A stretch of DNA of 64,000 bases, taken from Litoditis marina (Eukaryota; Nematoda; Chromadorea; Rhabditida; Rhabditidae). Below are positions 1 through 9,868 of this stretch, piece by piece; within the stretch, counting starts at the first letter, position 1, and each line of letters opens with the position of its first letter. Location: NCBI GenBank assembly GCA_964036275.1, contig CAXIWQ010000200.1, positions 16,792-80,791 of the forward strand, in the 5' to 3' direction. Position numbers and translations under genes: made by a program. The notes under the pieces were generated by a model. That model had not been told where the DNA came from. It did not search any database and was given only the letters and a program-made list of their open reading frames with translations.

Positions 1-500
1 AGGACAAAAGGTGGACAGATTGTTCAGTTGGTTTCCTGAAGACAAAAAGGAAACAGGTCGTCCAATTTTTGTCCCGAGGTAATGTTTTCAACATCCTTGA
101 GGGACAAAAGGTGGACAGATTGTCCAGTTTGTTTCCTGAAGACAAAAAGTAAACAGGTTGTCCAATTTTTGTCCCGAGGTAATGTTTTCAACATCCTTGA
201 GGACAAAAGGTGGACAGATTGTTCAGTTGGTTTCCTGAAGACAAAAAGGAAACAGGTCGTCCAATTTTTGTCCCGAGGTAATGTTTTCAACATCCTTGAG
301 GACAAAAGGTGGACAGATTGTCCAGTTGGTTTCCTGAAGACAAAAAGTAAACAGGTTGTCCAATGTTGGTCCCGAGGAAATGTTTTCAACATCCTTGAGG
401 ACAAAAAGTGGACAGATTGTCCAGTTTGTTTCCTGAAGACAAAAAGTAAACTGGTTGTCCAATTTTTGTCCCGAGGAAAGTTTTTCAATATCCTTGAGGA
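1..500 (+). repeat. Satellite A array, F orientation (99-bp monomers)
   Basis: Five head-to-tail monomers of 99 bp (the first has one extra G). In this orientation, called F, each monomer runs from a GAGGACAAAA start through a TGGACA-GAT-TGTCCA dyad, a 38-bp segment containing TTTCCTGAAGACAAAAAG, a second TTGTCCA, then TTTTTGTCCCGAGG and CAACATCCTT. The monomers differ by scattered substitutions (AAGGAAACAGG against AAGTAAACAGG, GAGGTAATG against GAGGAAATG). No coding function is inferred: 99 is a multiple of three, so any stop-free frame stays open across monomers on both strands. The array runs off the left edge and is interrupted on the right by the insert at 501. Confidence 0.95.
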
Positions 501-866
501 TTGAGGGTAGACGGAGTCTCTCTTCGTTGCCCTGTTTCCAAGATCCCCACACTACGTGTCCATTCAGGTATCCGGGTTGATGGACGTGAAGGAAAACCCG
601 GGCCACGCGCGACTGGGAATCGCTGGTCCGTATTCCCAACAGGAATGCATGTTTCACAAGCAGTTCTCTCCCCCCTCCCTCCAAGAAGTTTCTCGCATGT
701 CACTGGACCAATGTCATAAGAGCATTCGATAGTCCACCATGAAGTCTTCTATGAAGGAAAGGGACCAAGACCTCAGAAGAAGCTGCTGCTACAAAGATCT
801 GTGATATGTATGATGATCACCGCCTCGGAACGAAGCGAAGTGAATGAATAAATATGTGAAATATGT
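501..866 (+). mobile_element. Unidentified 366-bp insert in satellite A, probable 5'-truncated retroelement 3' end
   Basis: This non-satellite segment interrupts satellite A cleanly. The left flank ends in TTGAGGA and the right end of the insert is TGTGAGGA, so TGAGGA appears on both sides as a likely 6-bp target-site duplication. Joining the flanks restores an ordinary monomer. The right end carries two copies of the 9-mer AATATGTGA. Short tandem-repeat tails and 5' truncation are typical of RTE-type non-LTR elements, so a plus-strand 3' end is inferred. The body is richer in GC than the satellite. It has an open frame at 501-719, but I recognise no reverse-transcriptase motif. It could be the 3' end of the RTE family seen at 49097-50273, which lacks its own 3' end, or an unrelated element. 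Confidence 0.55.
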
Positions 867-1177
867 GAGGACAAAAAGTGGACAGATTGTACAGTTTGTT
901 TCCTGAAGACAAAAATTTTGTCCCGAGGTAATGTTTTCAACATCCTTGCGGACAAAAGGTGGACAGATTGTCCAGTTGGTTCCCTGAAGACAAAAAGTAA
1001 CCAGGTTGTTCAAGTTTGGCCAGAGGAAATGTTTTTCAACATCCTTGGGGACAAAAAGTGGACAGATTGTCCAATTGTTGTCCCGAGGTAATGTTTTCAA
1101 CATCCTTGAGGACAAAAGGTGGACAGATTGTCCAGTTGGTTCCCTGAAGACAAAAAGTAATCAGGTTGTTCAAGTTT
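867..1177 (+). repeat. Satellite A, F orientation, diverged block
   Basis: About three monomers resume after the 366-bp insert and end at the truncated SINE at 1178. They are more diverged than neighbouring blocks. The first has lost part of its 38-bp segment (GACAAAAATTTTG junction near 908-917). Two monomers carry the unusual GTTCAAGTTTGG in place of GTCCAATTTTTG. This divergence suits an array edge that is less exchanged with the homogeneous interior. Confidence 0.9.
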
Positions 1178-1291
1178 GGGTGAGCTTTGTAGCCAGCTCA
1201 TGCGGTCCGCCAGACAGATACCGCGGCGAGCGGGGATCGAACCCAGGTCTGTGGAGCGACAGCCGAACGCTAACCACTTGAACACTCGGCC
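1178..1291 (-). mobile_element. tRNA-derived SINE, 3'-truncated copy
   Basis: Reverse-strand copy holding only the tRNA-like head and the start of the body. The last ~125 bp (AATAAA, terminal hairpin and ATT tail) are missing. Box B (GGTTCGATCCC) is present. Box A has a G to T change (GGCCGAGTGTTC). Satellite A is F to the left and R to the right, so the truncated SINE end at about 1178 marks an inversion breakpoint. Confidence 0.9.
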
Positions 1292-4200
1292 AAACTGGAC
1301 AATCTGTCCACTTTTTGTCCTCAAGGATATTGAAAAACTTTCCTCGGGACAAAAATTGGACAACCTGTTTACTTTTTGTCTTCAGGAAACCAACTGGACT
1401 GGACAATCTGTCCACCTTTTGTCCTCAAGGATGTTGAAAACATTACCTTGGGACAAAAATTGGACAGTCTGTCCACTTTCTGTCCCCAAGGATGTTGAAA
1501 ACTTTCCTCGGGACAAAAATTGGACAACCTGTTTACTTTTTGTCTTCAGGAAACCAACTGGACAATCTGTCCACCTTTTGTCCTCAAGGATGTTGAAAAC
1601 ATTACCTCGGGACAAAAATTGGACAATCTGTTTACTTTTTGTCCTCAAGGATGTTGAAAACATTTCCTCGGGACAAAAATTGGACGACCTGTTCACTTTT
1701 TGTCTTCAGGAAACCAACTGGACAATCTGTCACCTTTTGTCCTCAAGGATGTTGAAAACATTACCTTGGGACAAAAATTGGACAATCTGTCCACTTTCTG
1801 TCCCCAAGGATGTTGAAAACATTTCTTCGGGACAAAAATTGGACAACCTGTTTACTTTTTGTCTTCAGGAAACCAACTGGACAATCTGTCCACCTTTTGT
1901 CCTCAAGGATGTTGAAAACATTACCTTGGACAAAAATTGGACAATCTGTCACTTTCTGTCCCCAAGGATGTTGAAAACATTTCTTCGGGACAAAAATTAG
2001 ACAACCTGTTTACTTTTTGTCTTCAGGAAACCAACTGGACAATCTGTCCTTCTTTTGTCCTCAAGGATATTGAAAAACTTTCCTCGGACAAAAATTGGAC
2101 AACCTGTTTACTTTTTGTCTTCAGGAAACCAACTGGACAATCTGTCCACCTTTTGTCCTCAAGGATGTTGAAAACATTACCTTGGGACAAAAATTGGACA
2201 ATCTGTTTACTTTTTGTCCTCAAGGATGTTGAAAACATTTCCTCGGGACAAAAATTGGACGACCTGTTCACTTTTTGTCTTCAGGAAACCAACTGGACAA
2301 TCTGTCACCTTTTGTCCTCAAGGATGTTGAAAACATTACCTTGGGACAAAAATTGGACAATCTGTCCACTTTCTGTCCCCAAGGATGTTGAAAACTTTCC
2401 TCGGGACAAAAATTGGACAACCTGTTTACTTTTTGTCTTCAGGAAACCAACTGGACAATCTGTCCACCTTTTGTCCTCAAGGATGTTGAAAACATTACCT
2501 CGGGACAAAAATTGGACAATCTGTTTACTTTTTGTCCTCAAGGATGTTGAAAACATTTCCTCGGGACAAAAATTGGACGACCTGTTCACTTTTTGTCTTC
2601 AGGAAACCAACTGGACAATCTGTCACCTTTTGTCCTCAAGGATGTTGAAAACATTACCTCGGGACAAAAATTGGATAATCTGTCCACTTTTTGTCCTCAA
2701 GGATGTTGAAAACATTTCCTCGGGACAAAAATTGGACAACTTGTTTAATTTTTGTCTTCAGGAAACCAACTGGACAATCTGTCCACCTTTTGTCCTCAAG
2801 GATGTTGAAAACATTTCCTCGGGACAAAAATTGGACAACCTGTTTACTTTTTGTCTTCAGGAAACAAACTGGACAATCTGTCCACTTTTTGTCCTCAAGG
2901 ATGTTGAAAACATTCCCTCGGGACAAAATTGGACAACCTGTTTACTTTTTGTCTTTAGGAAACAAACTGGACAATCTGTCCACCTTTTGTCCTCAAAGAT
3001 CTCAAAAAAGATTCCTCAGGGCAAAAATTGGACAACCTGTCAACTTTTTGTCTCCAGGAAACAAACTGGACAATCTGTCCACTTTTTGTCCTCAAGGATA
3101 TTGAGAAACTTTCCTCGGGACAACAATTGGACAACCTGTTTACTTTTTGTCTTCAGGAAACCAACTGGACTGGACAATCTGTCCACCTTTTGTCCTCAAG
3201 GATGTTGAAAACATTACCTCGGGACAAAAATTGGACAATCTGTTCACTTTTTGTCCTCAAGGATGTTGAAAACATTTCCTCAGGACAAAAATTGGACGAC
3301 CTGTTCACTTTTTGTCTTCAGGAAACCAACTGGACAATCTGTCCACCTTTTGTCCTCGAGGATGTTGAAAACATTACCTTGGGACAAAAATTGGACAATC
3401 TGTCCACTTTCTGTCCCCAAGGATGTTGAAAACATTTCTTCGGGACAAAAATTGGACAACCTGTTTACTTTTTGTCTTCAGGAAACCAACTGAACAATCT
3501 GTCCACCTTTTGTCCTCAAGGATGTTGAAAACATTACCTCGGGACAAAAATTGGACAACCTGTTTACTTTTTGTCTTCAGGAAACAAACTGGACAATCTG
3601 TCCACTTTTTGTCCTCAAGGATGTTGAAAACATTTCCTCGGGACAAAAATTGGACAACATGTTAACTTTTTGTCTTCAGGAAACAAACTGGACAATCTGT
3701 CCACTTTTTGTCCTCAAGGATATTGAAAAACTTTCCTCGGGACAAAAATTGGACAACCTGTTTACTTTTTGTCTTCAGGAAACCAACTGGACTGGACAAT
3801 CTGTCCACCTTTTGTCCTCAAGGATCTCGAAAAAGATTCCTCAGGACAAAAATTGGACAACCTGTTAACTCTTTGTTTTCAGGAAACAAACTGGACAATC
3901 TGTCCACTTTTTGTCCTCAAGGATATTGAAAAACTTTCCTCGGGACAAAAATTGGACAACCTGTTTACTTTTTGTCTTCAGGAAACAAACTGGACAATCT
4001 GTCCACTTTTTGTCCTCAAGGATGTTGAAAACATTACCTCGGGACAAAAAGTGGACAACCTGTTTACTTTTTGTCTTCAGGAAACAAACTGGACAATCTG
4101 TCCACTTTTTGTCCTCAAGGATGTTGAAAACATTTCCTCGGGACAAAAAGTGGACAACCTGTTTACTTTTTGTCTTCAGGAAACAAACTGGACAATCTGT

Positions 4201-4899
4201 CCACTTTTTGTCCTCAAGGATATTGAGAAACTTTCCTCGGGACAACAATTGGACAACCTGTTTACTTTTTGTCTTCAGGAAACCAACTGGACTGGACAAT
4301 CTGTCCACCTTTTGTCCTCAAGGATGTTGAAAACATTACCTCGGGACAAAAATTGGACAATCTGTTCACTTTTTGTCCTCAAGGATGTTGAAAACATTTC
4401 CTCGGGACAAAAATTGGACGACCTGTTCACTTTTTGTCTTCAGGAAACCAACTGGACAATCTGTCCACCTTTTGTCCTCAAGGATGTTGAAAACATTACC
4501 TTGGGACAAAAATTGGACAATCTGTCCACTTTCTGTCCCCAAGGATGTTGAAAACATTTCCTCGGGACAAAAATTGGACAACCTGTTTACTTTTTGTCTT
4601 CAGGAAACAAACTGGACAATCTGTCCACTTTTTGTCCTCAAGGATGTTGAAAACATTTCCTCGGGACAAAAATTGGACAACATGTTAACTTTTTGTCTTC
4701 AGGAAACAAACTGGACAATCTGTCCACTTTTTGTCCTCAAGGATATTGAAAAACTTTCCTCGGGACAAAAATTGGACAACCTGTTTACTTTTTGTCTTCG
4801 GGAAACAAACTGGACAATCTGTCCACCTTTTGTCCTCAAGGATCTCGAAAAAGATTCCTCAGGACAAAAATTGGACAACCTGTTAACTCTTTGTCTTCA

Positions 4900-5930
4900 G
4901 GAAACAAACTGGACAATCTGTCCACTTTTTGTCCTCAAGGATATTAAAAAACTTTCCTCGGGACAAAAATTGGACAACCTGTTTACTTTTTGTCTTCAGG
5001 AAACAAACTGGACAATCTGTCCACTTTTTGTCCTCAAGGATGTTGAAAACATTACCTCGGGACAAAAAGTGGACAACCTGTTTACTTTTTGTCTTCAGGA
5101 AACAAACTGGAAAATCTGTCCACTTTTTGTCCTCAAGGATGTTGAAAACATTTCCTCGGGACAAAAATTGGACAACTTGTTTAATTTTTGTCTTCAGGAA
5201 ACCAACTGGACAATCTGTCCACCTTTTGTCCTCAAGGATGTTGAAAACATTTCCTCGGGACAAAATTGGACAACCTGTTTACTTTTTGTCTTCAGGAAAC
5301 ACAGCCGAACGCTAACCACTTGACCACTCGGCCAAACTGGACAATCTGTCCACGTTTTGTCCTCAAGGATATTGAAAAACTTTCCTCGGGACAAAAATTG
5401 GACAACCTGTTTACTTTTTGTCTTCAGGAAACAAACTGGACAATCTGTCCACTTTTTGTCCTCAAGGATGTTGAAAACATTACCTCGGGACAAAAAGTGG
5501 ACAACCTGTTTACTTTTTGTCTTCAGGAAACAAACTGGACAATCTGTCCTATTTTTGTCCTCAAGGATGTTGAAAACATTTCCTCGGGACAAAAATTGGA
5601 CAACTTGTTTAATTTTTTTCTTCAGGAAACCAACTGGACAATCTGTCCACCTTTTGTCCTCAAGGATGTTGAAAACATTTCCTCGGGACAAAAATTGGAC
5701 AACCTGTTTACTTTTTGTCTTCAGGAAACAATATAATAATAATCTTTTACGGCAACTATTTCAGCCATGTGCTTTATCGAGAAAATTACATAATCACACA
5801 CAAATCATATATCAACCGTAGAAGGACTGTCCGTAGAGGGGTGGAGATAGGCATGGGTGAGCTTTGTAACCAGCTCATGCGGTCCGCCAGACAGATACCG
5901 CGGCGAGCGGGGATCGAACCCAGGTCTGTG
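4900..5930. repeat. About 1.03-kb segmental duplication, copy 1
   Basis: This stretch (satellite A, a 33-bp SINE stub and most of a SINE) matches 7424-8455 with only a few differences. The offset is 2524 bp to the left of a one-base indel near 5266 and 2525 bp to the right. Shared private changes include GATATTAAAAAACT, GGAAAATCTGTCC and a GATAAA in place of AATAAA in the SINE. A recent duplication inside the array is inferred. Confidence 0.85.
5301..5333 (-). mobile_element. SINE stub (33 bp of the 5' head)
   Basis: Only the first 33 bp of the SINE (box A and D-arm region, ending in CGGCTGT on the element's own strand) remain. They are joined directly to satellite A at CAGGAAAC. The box A side keeps the standard satellite junction, so this is an internal deletion of about 206 bp from a full copy, not a new insertion. 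It is duplicated at 7826. Confidence 0.85.
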
Positions 5931-5968
5931 GAGCGACAGCCGAACGCTAACCACCTGACCACTCGGCC
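5730..5968 (-). mobile_element. tRNA-derived SINE, full-length copy
   Basis: 239-bp copy with both standard satellite junctions. Private changes are a D-loop A to G (GTCAGGTGG) and loss of the AATAAA hexamer (GATAAA), the latter shared with the copy at 8255. The orientation is minus, as for every SINE in the R-oriented array. Confidence 0.93.
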
Positions 5969-6710
5969 AAACTGGACAATCTGTCCACTTTTTATCCTCA
6001 AGGATATTGAAAAACTTTCCTCGGGACAAAAATTGGACAACCTGTTTACTTTTTGTCTTCAGGAAACCAACTGGACTGGACAATCTGTCCACCTTTTGTC
6101 CTCAAGGATGTTGAAAACATTACCTCGGGACAAAAATTGGACAATCTGTTCACTTTTTGTCCTCAAGGATGTTGGAAACATTACCTTGGGACAAAAATTG
6201 GACGACCTGTTTCCTTTTTGTCTTCAGGAAACCAACTGGACAATCTCTCCACCTTTTGTCCTCAAGGACGTTGAAAACATTACCTCGGGACAAAAATTGG
6301 ACAATCTGTCCACTTTTTGTCCTCAAGGATGTTGAAAACATTTCCTCGATACAAAAATTGGACGACCTGTTTCCTTTTTGTCTTCAGGAAACCAACTCGA
6401 CAATCTGTCCACCTTTTGTCCTCAAGGATGTTGAAAACATTACCTTGGGACAAAAATTGGACAATCTGTCCACTTTCTGTCCCCAAGGATGTTGAAAACA
6501 TTTCCTCGGCACAAAACTTGGACAACCTGTTTACTTTTTGTCCTCAAGGATGTTGAAAACATTCCTCGGGACAAAAATTGGACAACTTGTTTAATTTTTG
6601 TCTTCAGGAAACCAACTGGACAATCTGTCCACTATTGTCCTCAAGGATGTTGAAAACATTTCCTCGGGACAAAAATTGGACAACCTGTTTACTTTTTGTC
6701 TTCAGGAAAC

Positions 6711-6949
6711 AATATAATAATAATCTTTTACGGCAACTATTTCAGCCGTGTGCTTTATTGAGAAAATTACATAATCACACACAAATCATATATCAACCGT
6801 AGAAGGACTGTCCGTAGAGGGGTGGAGATAGGCATGGGTGAGCTTTGTAACCAGCTCATGCGGTCCGCCAGACAGATACCGCGGCGAGCGGGGATCGAAC
6901 CCAGGTCTGTGGAGCGACAGCCGAACGCTAACCACTTGACCACTCGGCC
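6711..6949 (-). mobile_element. tRNA-derived SINE, full-length copy
   Basis: 239-bp copy close to the consensus, with AATAAA intact and the ATT-rich tail at 6711-6725. It lies 981 bp from the copy at 5730, close to the 983-bp spacing in the 54.5-56.5 kb array. Confidence 0.93.
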
Positions 6950-7825
6950 AAACTGGACAATCTGTCCACTTTTTGTCCTCATGGATATTGAAAAACTTTC
7001 CTCGGGACAAAAATTGGACAATCTGTCCACTTTGTGTCTTCAGGAAACCAACTGGACAATCTCTCCACCTTTTGTCCTCAAGGACGTTGAAAACGTTACC
7101 TCGGGACAAAAATTGGACAATCTGTCCACTTTTTGTCCCCAAGGATGTTGAAAACATTTCCTCGATACAAAAATTGGACGACCTGTTTCCTTTTTGTCTT
7201 CAGGAAACCAACTGGACAATCTGTCCACCTTTTGTCCTCAAGGATGTTGAAAACATTACCTTGGGACAAAAATTGGACAATCTGTCCACCTTTTGTCCTC
7301 AAGGATGTTGAAAACATTACCTTGGGACAAAAATTGGACAATCTGTCCACTTTCTGTCCCCAAGGATGTTGAAAACATTTCCTCGGGACAAAACTTGGAC
7401 AACCTGTTTACTTTTTGTCTTCAGGAAACAAACTGGACAATCTGTCCACTTTTTGTCCTCAAGGATATTAAAAAACTATCCTCGGGACAAAAATTGGACA
7501 ACCTGTTTACTTTTTGTCTTCAGGAAACAAACTGGACAATCTGTCCACTTTTTGTCCTCAAGGATGTTGAAAACATTACCTCGGGACAAAAAGTGGACAA
7601 CCTGTTTACTTTTTGTCTTCAGGAAACAAACTGGAAAATCTGTCCACTTTTTGTCCTCAAGGATGTTGAAAACATTTCCTCGGGACAAAAATTGGACAAC
7701 TTGTTTAATTTTTGTCTTCAGGAAACCAACTGGACAATCTGTCCACCTTTTGTCCTCAAGGATGTTGAAAACATTTCCTCGGGACAAAAATTGGACAACC
7801 TGTTTACTTTTTGTCTTCAGGAAAC

Positions 7826-7858
7826 ACAGCCGAACGCTAACCACTTGACCACTCGGCC
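7826..7858 (-). mobile_element. SINE stub (33 bp), duplicate of 5301-5333
   Basis: The same internal-deletion stub with the same satellite junctions as 5301-5333. It was copied by the 2525-bp-offset duplication. Confidence 0.85.
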
Positions 7859-8254
7859 AAACTGGACAATCTGTCCACGTTTTGTCCTCAAGGATATTGA
7901 AAAACTTTCCTCGGGACAAAAATTGGACAACCTGTTTACTTTTTGTCTTCAGGAAACAAACTGGACAATCTGTCCACTTTTTGTCCTCAAGGATGTTGAA
8001 AACATTACCTCGGGACAAAAAGTGGACAACCTGTTTACTTTTTGTCTTCAGGAAACAAACTGGACAATCTGTCCTATTTTTGTCCTCAAGGATGTTGAAA
8101 ACATTTCCTCGGGACAAAAATTGGACAACTTGTTTAATTTTTGTCTTCAGGAAACCAACTGGACAATCTGTCCACCTTTTGTCCTCAAGGATGTTGAAAA
8201 CATTTCCTCGGGACAAAAATTGGACAACCTGTTTACTTTTTGTCTTCAGGAAAC

Positions 8255-8455
8255 AATATAATAATAATCTTTTACGGCAACTATTTCAGCCATGTGCTTT
8301 ATCGAGAAAATTACATAATCACACACAAATCATATATCAACCGTAGAAGGACTGTCCGTAGAGGGGTGGAGATAGGCATGGGTGAGCTTTGTAACCAGCT
8401 CATGCGGTCCGCCAGACAGATACCGCGGCGAGCGGGGATCGAACCCAGGTCTGTG
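8255..8455 (-). mobile_element. tRNA-derived SINE truncated by satellite B
   Basis: The copy has the 3' tail, the GATAAA variant and box B, but stops in the anticodon region at CACAG (element strand) and passes into satellite B at 8456. Box A is lost. Its first 201 bp duplicate 5730-5930. Confidence 0.92.
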
Positions 8456-9865
8456 TTCGTTCATGTTTAGACAACTCTATTTCACCCTCCCGTGCGTGTA
8501 CTGACCGACGTATCGCATCCGAAATCCGCAGAAACCTCAAGACAACTCTATATTCTCAACACCACAATTACAGAAAACTGAATAAAAGTATTGTTAGAGA
8601 AGGTTCCAGAGCATCAGTTCACTACAGTGATTCGTTCATGTCTAGACAACTCTATTTCACCCTCGCGTGCGTGTACTGACCGACGTATCGCATCCGAAAT
8701 CCGCAGAAACCTCAAGACATCTTTATATTCTCGACACCACAAATACAGCAAACTGAATAAAAGTATTGTTAGAGAAGGTTCCAGAGCATCAGTTCACTAC
8801 AGTTATTCGTTTATGTTTAGACAACTCTATTTCACCCTCACGTGCGTGTACTGACCGACTTATCGCATCCGAACACCGCAGAAACCTCACGACATCTTTA
8901 TTTTCTCATCACCACAAATACAGAAAACTGAATGAAAGTATTGTTAGACAAGGTTCCAGATCATCAGTTCACTACAGTAATTCGTTCATGTTTAGACGAC
9001 TCTATTTCACCCTCACGTGCGTGTACTGACCGACTTATCGCATCCGAACACCGCAGAAACCTCACGACATCTCTATATTCTCAACACCACAAATACAGAA
9101 AACTGAATAAAAGTATTGGTAGACAAGGTTCCAGATCATCAGTTCACTACAGTAATTCGTTCATGTTAAGACAACTCTATTTCACCCTCACGTGCGTGTA
9201 CTGACCGACGTATCGCATCCGAACTTCGCAGAAACCTCAAGACATCTCTATATTCTCAACACCACAAATACAGAAAACTGAATAAAAGTATTGTTAGAGA
9301 AGGTTCCAGAGCATCAGTTCACTACAGTAATTCGTTCATGTTTAGAAAACTCTATTTCACCCTCGCGTGCGTGTACTGACCGACGTATCGCATCCGAAAT
9401 CCGCAGAAACCTCAAGACATCTCTATATTCTCAACACCACAAATACAGAAAACTGAATAAAAGTATTGTTAGAGAAGGTTCCAGAGCATCAGTTCACTAC
9501 AGTAATTCGTTCATGTTTAGAAAACTCTATTTCACCCTCGCGTGCGTGTACTGACCGACGTATCGCATCCAAAATCCGCAGAAACCTCGAGACATCTCTA
9601 TATTCTCAACTCCACAAAGACCGAAAACTGAATAAAAGTATTGTTAGAGAAGGTTCCAGAGCATCAGTTAACTACAGTAATTCGTTCATGTTTAGACAAC
9701 TCTATTTCACCCACACGTGCGTGTACTGACCGACGTTTCGCATCCGAAATGCGCAGAAACCTCAAGACATCTCTATATTCTCAACACCACAAATACAGAA
9801 AACTGAATAAACGTATTGTTAGAGAAGGTTCCAGAGCATCAGTTCACTACAGTAATTCGTTCATG
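8456..9865 (+). repeat. Satellite B, 175-bp monomer, plus orientation (about 8 copies)
   Basis: About eight tandem copies of a 175-bp monomer containing TTCACCCTC, CGTGCGTGTACTGACCGACG, TCGCATCCGAA and AAGTATTGTTAGA. Copies differ at scattered sites (AGAGAAGGTTCCAGAGC against AGACAAGGTTCCAGATC, and ATCCGCAG against ACCGCAG), which sort into a few monomer types. A 264-base open frame recurs once per monomer but begins at TTG. Because 175 is not a multiple of three, successive frames overlap in different phases, so it is not treated as a gene. There is no sequence similarity to satellite A or C that I can see. Confidence 0.95.
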
Positions 9866-9868
9866 ATG
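9863..9868. other. Inversion breakpoint within satellite B
   Basis: Plus-oriented monomer ends at AGTAATTCGTTCATG and continues as a minus-oriented monomer from GATGTTCTGGAACC. The two share a few bases at the join (CATGATG), so the exact point is ambiguous by some bases. No spacer or foreign DNA lies between the arms. Confidence 0.9.

Larger units (their letters stand above)
1292..8254 (-). repeat. Satellite A array, R orientation, 99-bp and 61-bp monomers
   Basis: Reverse-complement satellite A, interrupted by SINE copies and stubs listed separately. The full monomer is 99 bp. A 61-bp monomer, marked by CTTTCTGTCCCCAAGG or similar, lacks 38 bp and often alternates with 99-bp units to give a 160-bp dimer. 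A third variant replaces the GGATGTT...AACATTTCC core with GGATCTC...AAGATTCC (near 2996-3018, 3820-3842 and 4838-4860). A fourth has GGATATTGAAAAACTTTCC and often lies next to SINE heads. Long open frames, for example 1937-3208, result from the 33-codon period, start at TTG rather than ATG and have no recognisable domain. Confidence 0.95.
7424..8455. repeat. About 1.03-kb segmental duplication, copy 2
   Basis: Second copy of 4900-5930. It ends exactly where satellite B begins, so the satellite B junction was made after, or cut into, this duplicate. Confidence 0.85.

Noticed and set aside
501..719. Short protein-coding gene in the 366-bp insert
   Set aside because: One 72-codon frame is open on each strand, but there is no recognisable domain, and the segment has the boundaries of a transposed element.
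1292..8254. Cluster of microRNA genes
   Set aside because: The hairpins are present, but they repeat in every monomer in hundreds of copies with no sign of a distinct mature-arm conservation pattern. Satellite-derived small RNA is a better hypothesis.
8456..9862. CRISPR-like array
   Set aside because: The units are contiguous, without unique spacers between conserved repeats. The period is 175 bp and the surroundings are eukaryotic transposons and satellites.
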